Assembly (NCBI RefSeq): GCF_003144035.1
Contig: NZ_QFWT01000002.1
Span: forward strand, 124,001-188,000
Source of the DNA: Vibrio albus
GTDB lineage: Bacteria > Pseudomonadota > Gammaproteobacteria > Enterobacterales > Vibrionaceae
Direction: 5' to 3'
Length of the DNA: 64,000 bases
Shown here: positions 1 to 7,879 of the stretch, piece after piece
Position numbering within the stretch: position 1 is the first letter of the stretch
Layout of the letters: every line of letters begins with the position of its first letter
Notes under the pieces: generated by a model
Databases searched by the model: none
Told to the model about the DNA's origin: nothing
The model's input: only the letters and a program-made list of their open reading frames with translations
Program-made: the position numbers and the translations under genes

Positions 1-1
1 G

Positions 2-379
2 TTCGCCTTCCGACTTGCCTGGCGGCTGGATATTATGGGTATTGACGAGGACAGTGCGACTTCTCTTGGTATTACCCCTTCCAGGGTTCAGCTTCTGGCA
101 CTGATTAGCTCTGTCATTCTCGCCAGTATCAGCGTTTCTGTATGCGGCACCATCAGCTTTGTTGGGCTTCTGGCCCCTCACTTAGCCAGGATGTTGTTCG
201 GACATCATCATAAACTACTGGTGCCGGGTGCCGCGCTTCTGGGCGGCCTGATGGTGCTCATTTCTGACACCCTTGCCAGAAGCATTCACCCTCCTCTTGA
301 ATTGCCGGCCGGGGTACTGACGTCTCTGATTGGCGCACCTTATTTTATTTTTTTACTGCAACGCTATAAGGGCTGGTAA
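2..379 (+). CDS. fecD: Iron(III) ABC transporter permease, FecCD family (5' end outside window)
   Basis: This is the C-terminal part of an inner-membrane permease of the FecCD/BtuC family; the frame is already open at the window edge, so the start is missing. Three hydrophobic segments are visible, and the GTISFVGLLAPHLARMLFG stretch matches the family's conserved cytoplasmic loop that contacts the ATPase. The closing part (IHPPLELPAGVLTSLIGAP) closely resembles ferric-citrate permease FecD of E. coli. The stop overlaps the next gene's ATG by one base (TAATG), so the two are translationally coupled. The substrate (ferric citrate or another Fe(III) chelate) is inferred from similarity to FecD/FecE only; the binding protein and receptor lie outside the window. 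Confidence 0.85.
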   Translation, partial: FAFRLAWRLDIMGIDEDSATSLGITPSRVQLLALISSVILASISVSVCGTISFVGLLAPHLARMLFGHHHKLLVPGAALLGGLMVLISDTLARSIHPPLELPAGVLTSLIGAPYFIFLLQRYKGW

Positions 380-1143
380 TGATTTCTGCAAAAAATATCT
401 CTGTGTCATACGGTGATAATACTATCATCGACGATCTGACTCTGACCCTGCCGAAAGGTAAGATCACAGCCCTTATCGGTCCTAATGGCTGTGGCAAATC
501 AACGCTGCTCAAAGCCTTAGCACGCATAAACAAAGTCACCTCAGGAGAAGTGCTGCTGGATAACAAGCCTTTAGGTAGGTTCAGAGATAAAGAACTGGCC
601 AAAGAACTGTCACTACTGCCCCAGGTACTCGTTGCCCCTGAAGGTGTTTCAGTGCGACGTCTGGTTGAGTACGGGCGTTCTCCCTACCTCTCACACTGGG
701 GAAAACTCAGTCAGGAAGACAGCCAGATAGTCATGCAGGCGATGCAGGAAACAGGCGTCAATGACCTGGCAAATCAGTCTGTTGACTCCCTTTCTGGCGG
801 ACAGAGACAGCGAGCCTGGATAGCTATGGTGCTGGCACAGGACACGAGTATCGTTATGCTGGACGAGCCTACCACCTATCTGGACCTCTCCCACCAGATT
901 GAGTTGATGAAACTGATGCGGGAGATGAATAACAAAGGCAAAACGGTTATCGTCGTCCTGCACGACCTGAATCAGGCTTGCCGTTACTGTGATCATCTTG
1001 TGGTACTGAAAGAAGGTAAGCTGGTTGCTCAGGGGGAACCTAAAGCCGTATTCAATGAAGAGTTACTCCGTCATGTTTTTTCTCTGAATGCAACGGTTAT
1101 TCAGGATCCAATCGCCGATACGCCTATGTGCATCGCTTACTGA
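379..1143 (+). CDS. fecE: Iron(III) ABC transporter ATP-binding protein, FecE-like
   Basis: This 254-residue ATPase powers Fe(III)-chelate import with the upstream permease. Visible motifs are Walker A GPNGCGKST (residues 34-42), the ABC signature LSGGQ (138-142), Walker B ending LDEPT (about 158-165) and the switch histidine in VVLHDLNQ. Similarity to E. coli FecE runs over the whole length, including TTYLDL after Walker B and the closing PMC motif, so ferric citrate is a reasonable guess although vibrio siderophore ATPases are close relatives. It starts inside the stop of the permease gene. No terminator was recognised in the 199 bp before the next gene. Confidence 0.88.
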   Translation: MISAKNISVSYGDNTIIDDLTLTLPKGKITALIGPNGCGKSTLLKALARINKVTSGEVLLDNKPLGRFRDKELAKELSLLPQVLVAPEGVSVRRLVEYGRSPYLSHWGKLSQEDSQIVMQAMQETGVNDLANQSVDSLSGGQRQRAWIAMVLAQDTSIVMLDEPTTYLDLSHQIELMKLMREMNNKGKTVIVVLHDLNQACRYCDHLVVLKEGKLVAQGEPKAVFNEELLRHVFSLNATVIQDPIADTPMCIAY

Positions 1144-1342
1144 CATAAATGACGCACATTGAGCGAAAAAGTTGTTTGTCTGATTTGTTATAAAACTGAC
1201 ACTTCGACTTTATCCCACATTATAAATCAATGGGTTACATCAGGCTTATATTTTGCTGTTCTATGCGTTTATCCTATTTTCCTTGTCGCTTTGTCATTTT
1301 GTGCATGATGCAGGGAACAGACAGCCGTAATAGGTAATCGTT

Positions 1343-1981
1343 ATGAAGTGCTCAAATCATGGTACAAAACCAGATAACCATATAGACAGCCTTGTGGATG
1401 GGTTTCGCTCCCGACGTTTAAAAAGCGGTGAAATGCTGAGTTACCCTCAGGACGACAATAACCGGGTATTCTATCTGACAAGCGGGCGGCTAAAGGTGTT
1501 TCTTTCTTATGGGGAGAAAATCTTTACCTTAGCGCTGCTAAATCCCGGGGATATCTACTGTACTCATACCCGCGCTTTTGTCGAAGCGATGGAAGAGTCT
1601 GATATTAAAAGTTGTGATTTACAGACATTTTCACAGCGTTTGCATCAACACCCTCAAATGATGGGTGCCATGACCCGGGTATTATCTACCACCTTATCCG
1701 GCTGTATCGATACGATAGAAAACCTGGCTTTTCGTGATGTAAAAGCAAGATTTGCCGGCTTTTTACTGGGGCAGATACCGGAAGATCAGAAAAATAAGCA
1801 CAATATCTTGGTGACGTTACCGTTGACGACAGAACAGTTGGCTCAGGTTATCGGAACCTCTCGCCAGACACTATCCAGCCTGATATCTGACTTACAAAAA
1901 GAAGACATTATAAAAAGAGAAGGACGGGGCAAGCTGCTGATTTACTCACCCCGCAACCTTGAGCAGATAGCCAACCTATAA
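1343..1981 (+). CDS. cooA: CooA-like haem CO-sensing transcription activator (Crp/Fnr family)
   Basis: This 212-residue protein has an N-terminal cyclic-nucleotide-type sensor domain, a long dimer helix (about 105-140) and a C-terminal winged helix with recognition segment GTSRQTLSSL (171-180). It aligns over nearly its full length with CooA, the CO sensor of Rhodospirillum rubrum: GFRS near the N-terminus, GRLKVFL, the block GDIYCTHTRAFVEA, and IENLAFRDVKARFAGF. The CxH pair (Cys73, His75) falls on Cys75 and His77 of CooA, the residues that bind haem iron in the oxidised and reduced states. Proline 2, the other ligand in R. rubrum CooA, is absent here (the start reads MKCSNHG). The next gene is CowN-like and has a CooA-type palindrome in front. 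Family knowledge: CooA activates genes when CO binds its haem. That this protein senses CO is inferred; a redox or NO role is the alternative. Confidence 0.82.
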   Translation: MKCSNHGTKPDNHIDSLVDGFRSRRLKSGEMLSYPQDDNNRVFYLTSGRLKVFLSYGEKIFTLALLNPGDIYCTHTRAFVEAMEESDIKSCDLQTFSQRLHQHPQMMGAMTRVLSTTLSGCIDTIENLAFRDVKARFAGFLLGQIPEDQKNKHNILVTLPLTTEQLAQVIGTSRQTLSSLISDLQKEDIIKREGRGKLLIYSPRNLEQIANL

Positions 1982-1991
1982 TATTCACCAA

Positions 1992-2009
1992 CTGTCAGGT
2001 ACCTGACAG
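1992..2009 (+). promoter_or_regulatory. Probable CooA operator upstream of cowN
   Basis: A perfect 18-bp palindrome, CTGTCAGGTACCTGACAG, contains TGTCA-N6-TGACA, very close to the R. rubrum CooA site TGTCA-N6-CGACA. Its centre (2000.5) lies exactly 41.5 bp before the start point predicted from the -10 element at 2030-2035, the class II position used by Crp-family activators. The gap in CTGT-N10-ACAG is two bases too long for a LexA box. Confidence 0.75.
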
Positions 2010-2029
2010 ACATCGTCCCCGGCAGCCCA

Positions 2030-2042
2030 TACACTGTTTCTA
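2030..2042 (+). promoter_or_regulatory. Predicted cowN promoter -10 element and start point
   Basis: TACACT at 2030-2035 is a good -10 hexamer and puts transcription start near 2042, 28 bp before the cowN ATG. The palindrome at 1992-2009 covers the -35 position, so the promoter would depend on a bound activator. The ribosome-binding site AAGGACA lies just before the ATG at 2070. Confidence 0.5.
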
Positions 2043-2069
2043 TTCATCAACAATAGCAAGGACAGCGTT

Positions 2070-2372
2070 ATGGGCAGTGTAGATTACCGGACGTCCAGTT
2101 TATTTGAAAAAAACGAGTATCAGGACCGCGATAAAGAACAGAATGAGGAGATGTTAGACAGAATTATCTCTCATATTGATAAAGGTGGTGCTAATGCTTT
2201 CTGGGAACAGTTCAAGCAAAAAGCAGAACAGATGAGGGCAAACCAGGGCCATATCCCAGATGCGCAGTATCTCCTGCACAGCAATGTCTACTATATCCGG
2301 GATTTTCTCGAAGCCCATAATGATCAACAGGGGCTGGATTTATTAGATAAGCTTGAAAGTGACTGTTTTTGA
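2070..2372 (+). CDS. cowN: CowN-like protein (sustains nitrogenase activity in the presence of CO)
   Basis: This is a 100-residue soluble protein without signal peptide. Its second half carries the features I associate with CowN: an FWEQF segment (about residue 44), then LLHSNVYYIRDFLEAH followed by LDLLDKLESDC at the C-terminus, matching the family pattern of LxHSxxxxIRELFE then ALLDxxEEEC. The family is about 90-100 residues long. CowN allows N2-dependent growth under CO by protecting nitrogenase, and its gene is controlled by CooA or RcoM in other diazotrophs. Here it directly follows the CooA-like gene, has its own CooA-type promoter and is closed by a strong terminator at 2417-2453, so it is probably transcribed alone. 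The N-terminal 25 residues differ from the usual start of the family. Nitrogenase genes themselves are not in this window. Confidence 0.78.
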   Translation: MGSVDYRTSSLFEKNEYQDRDKEQNEEMLDRIISHIDKGGANAFWEQFKQKAEQMRANQGHIPDAQYLLHSNVYYIRDFLEAHNDQQGLDLLDKLESDCF

Positions 2373-2416
2373 TTTGTCACAGTACAATCATCGGCCTATA
2401 AACACTATATGCATAA

Positions 2417-2453
2417 TAAAAAAGGAGAGCTTCGACATAAAGCTCTCCTTTTG
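2417..2453. terminator. Bidirectional intrinsic terminator between cowN and the secreted-protein gene
   Basis: The stem GGAGAGCTT / AAGCTCTCC with a 6-nt loop is extended by A-rich sequence on the left and T-rich sequence on the right, so it can end transcripts from both sides of this convergent pair. Confidence 0.8.
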
Positions 2454-2484
2454 AGTATATTAATCCATATTTCCAGTGTGATTT

Positions 2485-4278
2485 CTATTCAACAGCACCT
2501 TGTCCATTACTCACGGCAACAGGAGCAAGCTCACTTGTCACTGACAACACGGTTGGTTGTACTGCCACACATGCCTCTGCAAGAGGATCTGGAGAACATG
2601 GATCTAATGGGGCAACATCATCACCATCTGACACGCCATCTCCGTCAGTATCCGCATTGAGAGGATCGGTACCGATAGCTAACTCTTCTGAATCTGACAA
2701 GCCATCTCCATCAGTATCCGACAGACACGGATCGGTCTGAACGATACCACAGGCTTCTTCGATATCTGACAGGCCATCGCCATCTTCATCACCACTACCG
2801 TCACGGACAATACCCTCACCATTCAGATCTTTCACCGCAACAAGACAAAGCTGGTTAGATTCCATAATTGGAGGCAATTTCTCTCCAAACTCATCGGTCA
2901 TCGGCATACCGGTTGCAGGATCTAACTCGAACGCCGCTGCGCCGTCATTAAGCATCAGAGCACCACAGGACGTTGGGGCATATTTCCTGTTATTCCGGCT
3001 TTTATGCTGGCGGGTCAGAGCAGTAATGGTTACGGAAGACTCATCCTGAGTTTCATCAGGCATCCAGTCGAGAAGCGTTGCACTCTTGCCATTTTGCTTT
3101 TTATTGGCCGATGCCAGAACCGCTCTGCCATCATCATCTAGAACGACATCTCCATCAGTAGAGAATGACGCATCCCATTCAGCCGGAACCGCATCTTCAA
3201 TTAACACGGCCGGGCCACCAGGATTTGAGTAGCTGATGGTAAATTCATACTCTTTGGAAAAGAGCTGACCGACCTCTACCGCCAGGTCGATATTCTCATC
3301 GGCATCCAAATCCGGACCACTGATGATATCTTTCATGAGCCATTCACTGCCCTCCGGAGGCGGAGCGCTGCCCGGTTCAAGATCCAACACAAAAGTGACT
3401 AAAGCAAGACAGTCTGAGGAGGGGTATAAACCATCAATATCCAAAGTTACCGTATCACTAATGGCTCCAAACGCACCCGTGATATTCAAATTATGGATAT
3501 CCCAAAGCCCTCCGCCTCCTGAGCGGCTGTGTCCCATTGATGGTAATGAGTTACCGTCATATAAGGCTGCGGTATCATTTACCGTTAAAGCACCATTGTC
3601 CGTAACAAAGTCGAGAGAGCCATCTGAAGCAGACTGGCCATCTCCTAGATGCATCTCAGCAAATGCATCTCCACCACCGTACTGGATTGGCGATAATGAC
3701 GCGTGCCACCCCAAGTCTTCCCCTGGGTATCCCTGCGGTTGATTAGAGTCATTCCCTTCAAAAATAACGACATCACGATTGTTCGCGCTGTTGCCATCAT
3801 CAAAAATAACAATAATGGATGCCCCATTAGCGTCATACCCGACTTCGGAAGCCAGCCCTTCGATAACATAAAGGCCATCCCCAGTAACGAAATCCGTTAC
3901 ATCGGCCCTATAGGCTGAACTGGACCCAGCGCCCCAACAGTTAGTTGACGAGTCCCCGATATTGACCCCGGTAACCGGGTTGCCATTAATCGTCACGTCC
4001 GGATTATTGTAGCCAGTAGAAGAAATACCCTGCCAGTATAAGTAAGCCTTCTCTACAGTCCCGCTAACTCCGGAAACCGTAATGTCGCCGACACCAACGG
4101 TACCTACCCCTGCAACCCCGGCAGATGTCCAGTCAACATCTGAGTGGGTAATGGTATGTGTTATTGGTAGGGCATACGCGGTTGAATTTATCAGCAACCC
4201 GAGAGAGATAGCCAATAGAGAGGGTTTGTATATACTGCGTCTTCTGCTATCTCGGTGATTAGTTGACTTTTCCATCAT
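2485..4278 (-). CDS. Secreted protein with C-terminal thrombospondin type 3 calcium-binding repeats
   Basis: The product has about 597 residues if translation starts at the tandem ATG pair at 4278/4275, which has AAGGA 5-8 nt upstream; a longer open frame begins at 4344. A basic N-terminus followed by LLAISLGLLINSTAYA is a signal peptide. The next 250 residues are Gly/Asp/Ser-rich and look like an extracellular beta-sandwich domain (segments VEKAYLYWQG, NCWG, YRADVTDFV, NRDVVIFEGNDSN); I think of DUF3344-like domains but am not certain. The end carries repeats DEDGDGLSDIEE, DTDGDGLSDSEE and DTDGDGVSDGDD, typical calcium-binding thrombospondin type 3 repeats. No membrane anchor, LPXTG or sorting tag is visible at the C-terminus. 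It is monocistronic. The function is unknown; a structural or adhesive surface role is only a guess. Confidence 0.75.
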   Translation of the reverse strand: MMEKSTNHRDSRRRSIYKPSLLAISLGLLINSTAYALPITHTITHSDVDWTSAGVAGVGTVGVGDITVSGVSGTVEKAYLYWQGISSTGYNNPDVTINGNPVTGVNIGDSSTNCWGAGSSSAYRADVTDFVTGDGLYVIEGLASEVGYDANGASIIVIFDDGNSANNRDVVIFEGNDSNQPQGYPGEDLGWHASLSPIQYGGGDAFAEMHLGDGQSASDGSLDFVTDNGALTVNDTAALYDGNSLPSMGHSRSGGGGLWDIHNLNITGAFGAISDTVTLDIDGLYPSSDCLALVTFVLDLEPGSAPPPEGSEWLMKDIISGPDLDADENIDLAVEVGQLFSKEYEFTISYSNPGGPAVLIEDAVPAEWDASFSTDGDVVLDDDGRAVLASANKKQNGKSATLLDWMPDETQDESSVTITALTRQHKSRNNRKYAPTSCGALMLNDGAAAFELDPATGMPMTDEFGEKLPPIMESNQLCLVAVKDLNGEGIVRDGSGDEDGDGLSDIEEACGIVQTDPCLSDTDGDGLSDSEELAIGTDPLNADTDGDGVSDGDDVAPLDPCSPDPLAEACVAVQPTVLSVTSELAPVAVSNGQGAVE

Positions 4279-4619
4279 TAAATTCCTTGATGCATATGGT
4301 TTGTTAAGTCTGACTTGCTTCCTATCGACAACCGTCGAGTACAACGGTTAAGTCATTTATAGGTCAACAAGAAAAGACAAATCGTCTTGATAGTGAGACT
4401 GGTCAACATTAGCAACTACAGGTTAACTTTCCGTTTAGAATCAAAAGATAATGCATGCCTCTTATTCATTACACTGATTGCTACGAAAGTTTATTTAAGG
4501 AAATAATCAGAGTATTCACCACGTATTTTTGTCTACATACAACAAAAAGGAATCACCCTATATGGTTCATAAATTTGTGGTACACTTCGCGCCTAGCAAA
4601 TAAGTGAGAGTCATTATCC
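4279..4619. other. Intergenic region with divergent promoters, no gene seen
   Basis: This AT-rich gap separates the secreted-protein gene (left) from yibL (right). A -10-like TGTGGTACACT element lies at about 4576-4586, some 35 bp before the yibL ATG. I see no coding frame with a credible start and no strong hairpin. Confidence 0.5.
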
Positions 4620-4976
4620 ATGAGTAACAAAACCCAGTCCCAACAACTCAACAACCGATTAGACAAATGTAAACACAAACTGGCAGTAGCAAAATCTCGT
4701 GGCGATAATGAGATGATCAGCAAGTTTACGGATGAAGTTGAGAGTCTGACCAAACAGGTTAACTCTCTTAAAGGGAAACAAGAATACGAGCTGAATAAAG
4801 AACGTAAGAAGTTGTCAGACATGCCGTTCAATCGTGAAATAACCAAAGCTGAACAGGCAGATTTAGGAAAACTGAAAAAATCAGTTAGAGGATTGGTCGT
4901 GGTTCACCCGATGACTAAACTGGGTAAAGCCCTTCGCCTTGAGGTTATGACCGGATTTGCTCCGCGTCAATTTTAA
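4620..4976 (+). CDS. yibL: YibL family ribosome-associated protein
   Basis: This is a 118-residue basic protein with an N-terminal coiled coil (about residues 5-65) and the highly conserved YibL core MPFNREITKAEQADLGKLKK followed by SVRGLVVVHPMTKLGKALRL and MTGFA at the end. E. coli YibL co-purifies with ribosomes; its exact role is not settled. The length matches the family. It is a single gene, followed by the tRNA-Arg terminator that faces it from the other strand. Confidence 0.9.
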   Translation: MSNKTQSQQLNNRLDKCKHKLAVAKSRGDNEMISKFTDEVESLTKQVNSLKGKQEYELNKERKKLSDMPFNREITKAEQADLGKLKKSVRGLVVVHPMTKLGKALRLEVMTGFAPRQF

Positions 4977-5072
4977 GAGTTTCAGGTTAGGGTGAGATCA
5001 ACTACCCTTAACCTGCCAGCCTGCTTATCTATAAATAAACTAACTATCAATAAACTGACTATAAATAAAACG

Positions 5073-5106
5073 AAAAAGGCCTTAGCATCATCGATGCTAA
5101 GGCCTT
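5073..5106 (-). terminator. Intrinsic terminator of the tRNA-Arg transcript
   Basis: A 13-bp stem, AAGGCCTTAGCAT with its complement around a 5-nt loop (5076-5088 / 5094-5106), is followed on the minus strand by a run of five T. It lies just downstream of the tRNA 3' end and may also stop yibL transcripts. Confidence 0.85.
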
Positions 5107-5114
5107 AAAAATAA

Positions 5115-5191
<77 letters not shown>

Positions 5192-5205
5192 GCTGATGGG
5201 TTTGA

Positions 5206-5233
5206 ATTATACGAGTTAAGCCTGGCAGGTCAA
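5206..5233 (-). promoter_or_regulatory. Sigma-70 promoter of tRNA-Arg
   Basis: On the minus strand TTGACC (-35) and TATAAT (-10) are separated by 16 bp. The -10 lies about 15 bp before the tRNA 5' end. Confidence 0.75.
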
Positions 5234-5307
5234 CGACTTTCTCTAACATCGCCATTTGAATGAACAAAAAGAAAGCACAGCTAAAATAAATGCCTATTTC
5301 AGAATCA

Positions 5308-5323
5308 ATGCAAACGTTTGCCA
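5308..5323 (+). promoter_or_regulatory. PurR-type operator upstream of folD
   Basis: ATGCAAACGTTTGCCA matches the PurR box consensus ANGCAANCGNTTNCNT at all fixed positions but the last. It lies 68 bp before the folD ATG. PurR represses purine and one-carbon genes, so control of folD by purines is plausible. Confidence 0.6.
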
Positions 5324-5390
5324 ATAGATATTCCCCCTGATTTTTGCGACAATGCCCGCACTCTTCGCTACTCAGGCATTCAGGGATACT

Positions 5391-6251
5391 ATGACTGCAC
5401 AAAACATTGATGGAAAATTAATCTCACAGACTGTTCGTTCGGAAGTTGCTGCACGGGTAAAATCCCGTACGGATGCGGGGCTGAGAGCTCCGGGGTTAGC
5501 CGTTATTCTGGTGGGTGAAGACCCAGCATCTCAAGTCTATGTCGGTAGTAAACGTAAAGCCTGTGACGAAGTCGGTTTTGTATCTAAATCTTATGACCTT
5601 CCTGCAACAGCAACTGAACAGGATCTGCTCGACCTGGTTGATCAATTGAATGATGACAAGGGAATCGATGGCATTCTCGTTCAGCTTCCTCTGCCAGCCG
5701 GTATTGACAGCACAAAAGTGCTGGAGAGAATTCACCCGGAAAAAGACGTCGATGGTTTCCACCCCTATAATGTTGGCCGTCTTTGCCAGCGCATACCAAA
5801 GCTTCGCTCATGTACACCGAAAGGCATCATGACCTTAATGGAGCGTTATAATATAGAGTTGCGTGGTAAACATGCGGTTGTTGTCGGAGCCTCTAATATT
5901 GTGGGCCGTCCTATGACGATGGAACTGCTACTGGCCGGCTGTACGACAACAACCTGTCACCGATTTACTCATGACCTTGAAGCTTTTGTCCGTCAGGCTG
6001 ATGTACTGATTGTCGCCGTTGGTAAACCTAACTTTATTCCGGGTAACTGGGTTAAAGAAGATGCAGTCGTGATCGATGTCGGCATCAACCGTCTGGAAAC
6101 CGGTAAACTGGTTGGGGACGTAGAGTTTGATGTAGCAAAAGAGAAAGCCAGCTTTATCACTCCAGTTCCTGGAGGCGTGGGTCCTATGACGGTAGCCACA
6201 TTAATTGAGAACACCATGATTGCCTGCGAGCAATATGACAAAATGAGTTAA
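5391..6251 (+). CDS. folD: Bifunctional methylene-THF dehydrogenase / methenyl-THF cyclohydrolase
   Basis: FolD oxidises 5,10-methylene-THF to methenyl-THF with NADP+ and hydrolyses it to 10-formyl-THF, supplying purine and fMet synthesis in the cytosol. The 286-residue product contains [12 protein letters not shown] with the catalytic lysine (about residue 56), [10 protein letters not shown], the dinucleotide-binding [13 protein letters not shown] and the closing [12 protein letters not shown]. The ATG at 5391 has AGGGA upstream; an in-frame ATG at 5352 would add 13 residues without family support. It stands alone between tRNA-Arg and a bidirectional terminator. A PurR-type box precedes it, linking it to glyA (57702) and purU (38409). 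Confidence 0.96.
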   Translation: MTAQNIDGKLISQTVRSEVAARVKSRTDAGLRAPGLAVILVGEDPASQVYVGSKRKACDEVGFVSKSYDLPATATEQDLLDLVDQLNDDKGIDGILVQLPLPAGIDSTKVLERIHPEKDVDGFHPYNVGRLCQRIPKLRSCTPKGIMTLMERYNIELRGKHAVVVGASNIVGRPMTMELLLAGCTTTTCHRFTHDLEAFVRQADVLIVAVGKPNFIPGNWVKEDAVVIDVGINRLETGKLVGDVEFDVAKEKASFITPVPGGVGPMTVATLIENTMIACEQYDKMS

Positions 6252-6292
6252 TCCCTGCTCTAAAAGCAGATAACTTATAAAGCAAATCAACA

Positions 6293-6327
6293 AAAGCCAC
6301 TGGTGATAAGTTTACCGGTGGCTTTTT
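6293..6327. terminator. Terminator between folD and the lytic transglycosylase gene
   Basis: The stem GCCACTGGT / ACCGGTGGC (one T-G wobble) is preceded by four A and followed by T5CT4. It serves the convergent pair. Confidence 0.8.
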
Positions 6328-6333
6328 CTTTTC

Positions 6334-7308
6334 TTAGTCTTCTTTGATCCGATCAGCCAACCTGCTGACAGCCAGACCAAAGTAATAAGAACGATTCCAC
6401 TTCATCAGCACCTGATAATTGTTATAGATGAGATAAGCTCGTCCATTTCTGTCGTCGGGCATAATCAGCCACGCATCAATATCTTTGTCCAGCTTTGGCA
6501 ACGGACGACCATTCGTTTTACGCACACCAAGGCGATTCCACTCCTGAAGCTTCTTCGCTTTGTCTTGCTGTCGACCAACCATCGCATCCGAAATAGAATC
6601 CGGAACCTGAACTTCCCTGCCCCAGGTATAATTATCATCCCAACCCGACTGCTTCAGGTAATTAGCTGCCGATGCAAAAACATCTGACTCTGTATCCCAG
6701 ATATCTTTTCGGCCATCACCATTCCCATCCTGGGCAAAGCTCAAGAACGAACTAGGCATAAACTGACACTGTCCCATGGCTCCGGCCCAGGATCCTTTCA
6801 TCTCTTCGACCTGAATATGCCCCTGTTCCAGAATAGTCAGCGCCGCCATGGTTTCCTGGCGGAAAAACGCTTCCCGACGTCCATCATAGGCCAAGGTGGA
6901 TAGTGCATCGATAATGTTATATCCCCCGGTAAGCTTACCAAAGCTGCTCTCAATCCCCCATAAAGCCACAATAAATCTCGGCTGAACACCATACAATTTA
7001 CCAACACGCTGTAGCTCGCGGTAATGCTTGGTGTAAAGGTTTTTAGCCTGTTTCACTCTCCACTCTGGCAAGGCTTTCACCAGATATTCGTCCAGAGTTA
7101 GCTTTTTCTCTGGCTGATTTCGGTCTGCTTTCACAGCCCTCGGCTTGTAACTCACGTTGGCAAATGCTTTCTCCAACGTCTGCTCAGAGATGCCTAACTG
7201 ACGAGCTTCCTGTTTTAAGGTGGTGATATAATCCGTGAACTCGGGCTTCGCAGCCAGTGCATTCACAGAGATCCCCGCCCCCAACAGCAACGTAATTAAT
7301 GCTTTCAA
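6334..7308 (-). CDS. Lytic murein transglycosylase, MltB family
   Basis: This 324-residue periplasmic enzyme cleaves the MurNAc-GlcNAc bond in peptidoglycan, forming 1,6-anhydro ends. It has a signal peptide (residues 1-19, cut after NALA). The catalytic glutamate is Glu120 in LWGIESSFG. GAMGQCQFMPSSF and the calcium-loop-like DGNGDGRKDIWD follow, both typical of MltB-type enzymes. No lipobox cysteine is present, so unlike E. coli MltB it should be soluble in the periplasm. No C-terminal peptidoglycan-binding domain is apparent. It is transcribed with, or just downstream of, ycgL. Confidence 0.9.
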   Translation of the reverse strand: MKALITLLLGAGISVNALAAKPEFTDYITTLKQEARQLGISEQTLEKAFANVSYKPRAVKADRNQPEKKLTLDEYLVKALPEWRVKQAKNLYTKHYRELQRVGKLYGVQPRFIVALWGIESSFGKLTGGYNIIDALSTLAYDGRREAFFRQETMAALTILEQGHIQVEEMKGSWAGAMGQCQFMPSSFLSFAQDGNGDGRKDIWDTESDVFASAANYLKQSGWDDNYTWGREVQVPDSISDAMVGRQQDKAKKLQEWNRLGVRKTNGRPLPKLDKDIDAWLIMPDDRNGRAYLIYNNYQVLMKWNRSYYFGLAVSRLADRIKED

Positions 7309-7376
7309 TACTTTCTCCTTAAGACATCCGGCCTACTTAATTATAGTTGTTTGTTTACCGGATCATATTTGGGGTT

Positions 7377-7655
7377 TTAATCATCCCTTGCCGCCTGCAT
7401 ATCTTTAAACTGCTCCAGAACATTTTCTGGCGGCGGCGGTAGCTGTAGAAAAAAACCTTGTTCCTGAATGGATGCCTGTACATTATTGACATCAACTTGA
7501 GCCAGTTTACGCCCGTCGAGTTTAATCATCATGACAAAAACCGGCTTCCCAAACATTTTCAACAGTTCCTCCGGAACCTCAGTGAAGTTATCCCGATTCG
7601 GAACATACAGGTACGCCCCATCTTTAACGGTACTTTTATAAATAGAACACAACAT
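7377..7655 (-). CDS. ycgL: YcgL domain-containing protein
   Basis: This small 92-residue cytoplasmic protein has the YcgL fold: it opens [18 protein letters not shown] and contains [16 protein letters not shown] and [10 protein letters not shown]. coli YcgL likewise lies beside the min locus. Molecular function is unknown. It is divergent from minC across a 224-bp gap. Confidence 0.9.
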   Translation of the reverse strand: MLCSIYKSTVKDGAYLYVPNRDNFTEVPEELLKMFGKPVFVMMIKLDGRKLAQVDVNNVQASIQEQGFFLQLPPPPENVLEQFKDMQAARDD

Positions 7656-7879
7656 ATTAGACCTTGCCAGCTATAGCCTTCGGTTATTTTTTAAACAAAA
7701 AAGTTTCAGTTTTAGACACTTTAGTGACATTTATACCTAAAAGCCTATTTTTTGCAATAAGATGACTTGCTGTGTCAGATCCTGAGAGATAACATGATCG
7801 CCAGCGTTTTTTATAGCGATTCATTTTACAGAGTAACGGATTCCATTTGCTCTGTTTGGACTATCGGGATACGGCCACC

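Noticed and set aside
1992..2009. LexA (SOS) box reading of the palindrome before cowN
   Set aside because: The arms CTGT and ACAG are separated by 10 bases, whereas LexA of this group needs 8. The TGTCA-N6-TGACA reading fits CooA better.
2409..2660. 83-codon open frame on the plus strand after cowN
   Set aside because: It runs through a terminator hairpin and antisense to the secreted-protein gene, with no ribosome-binding site and low-complexity translation.
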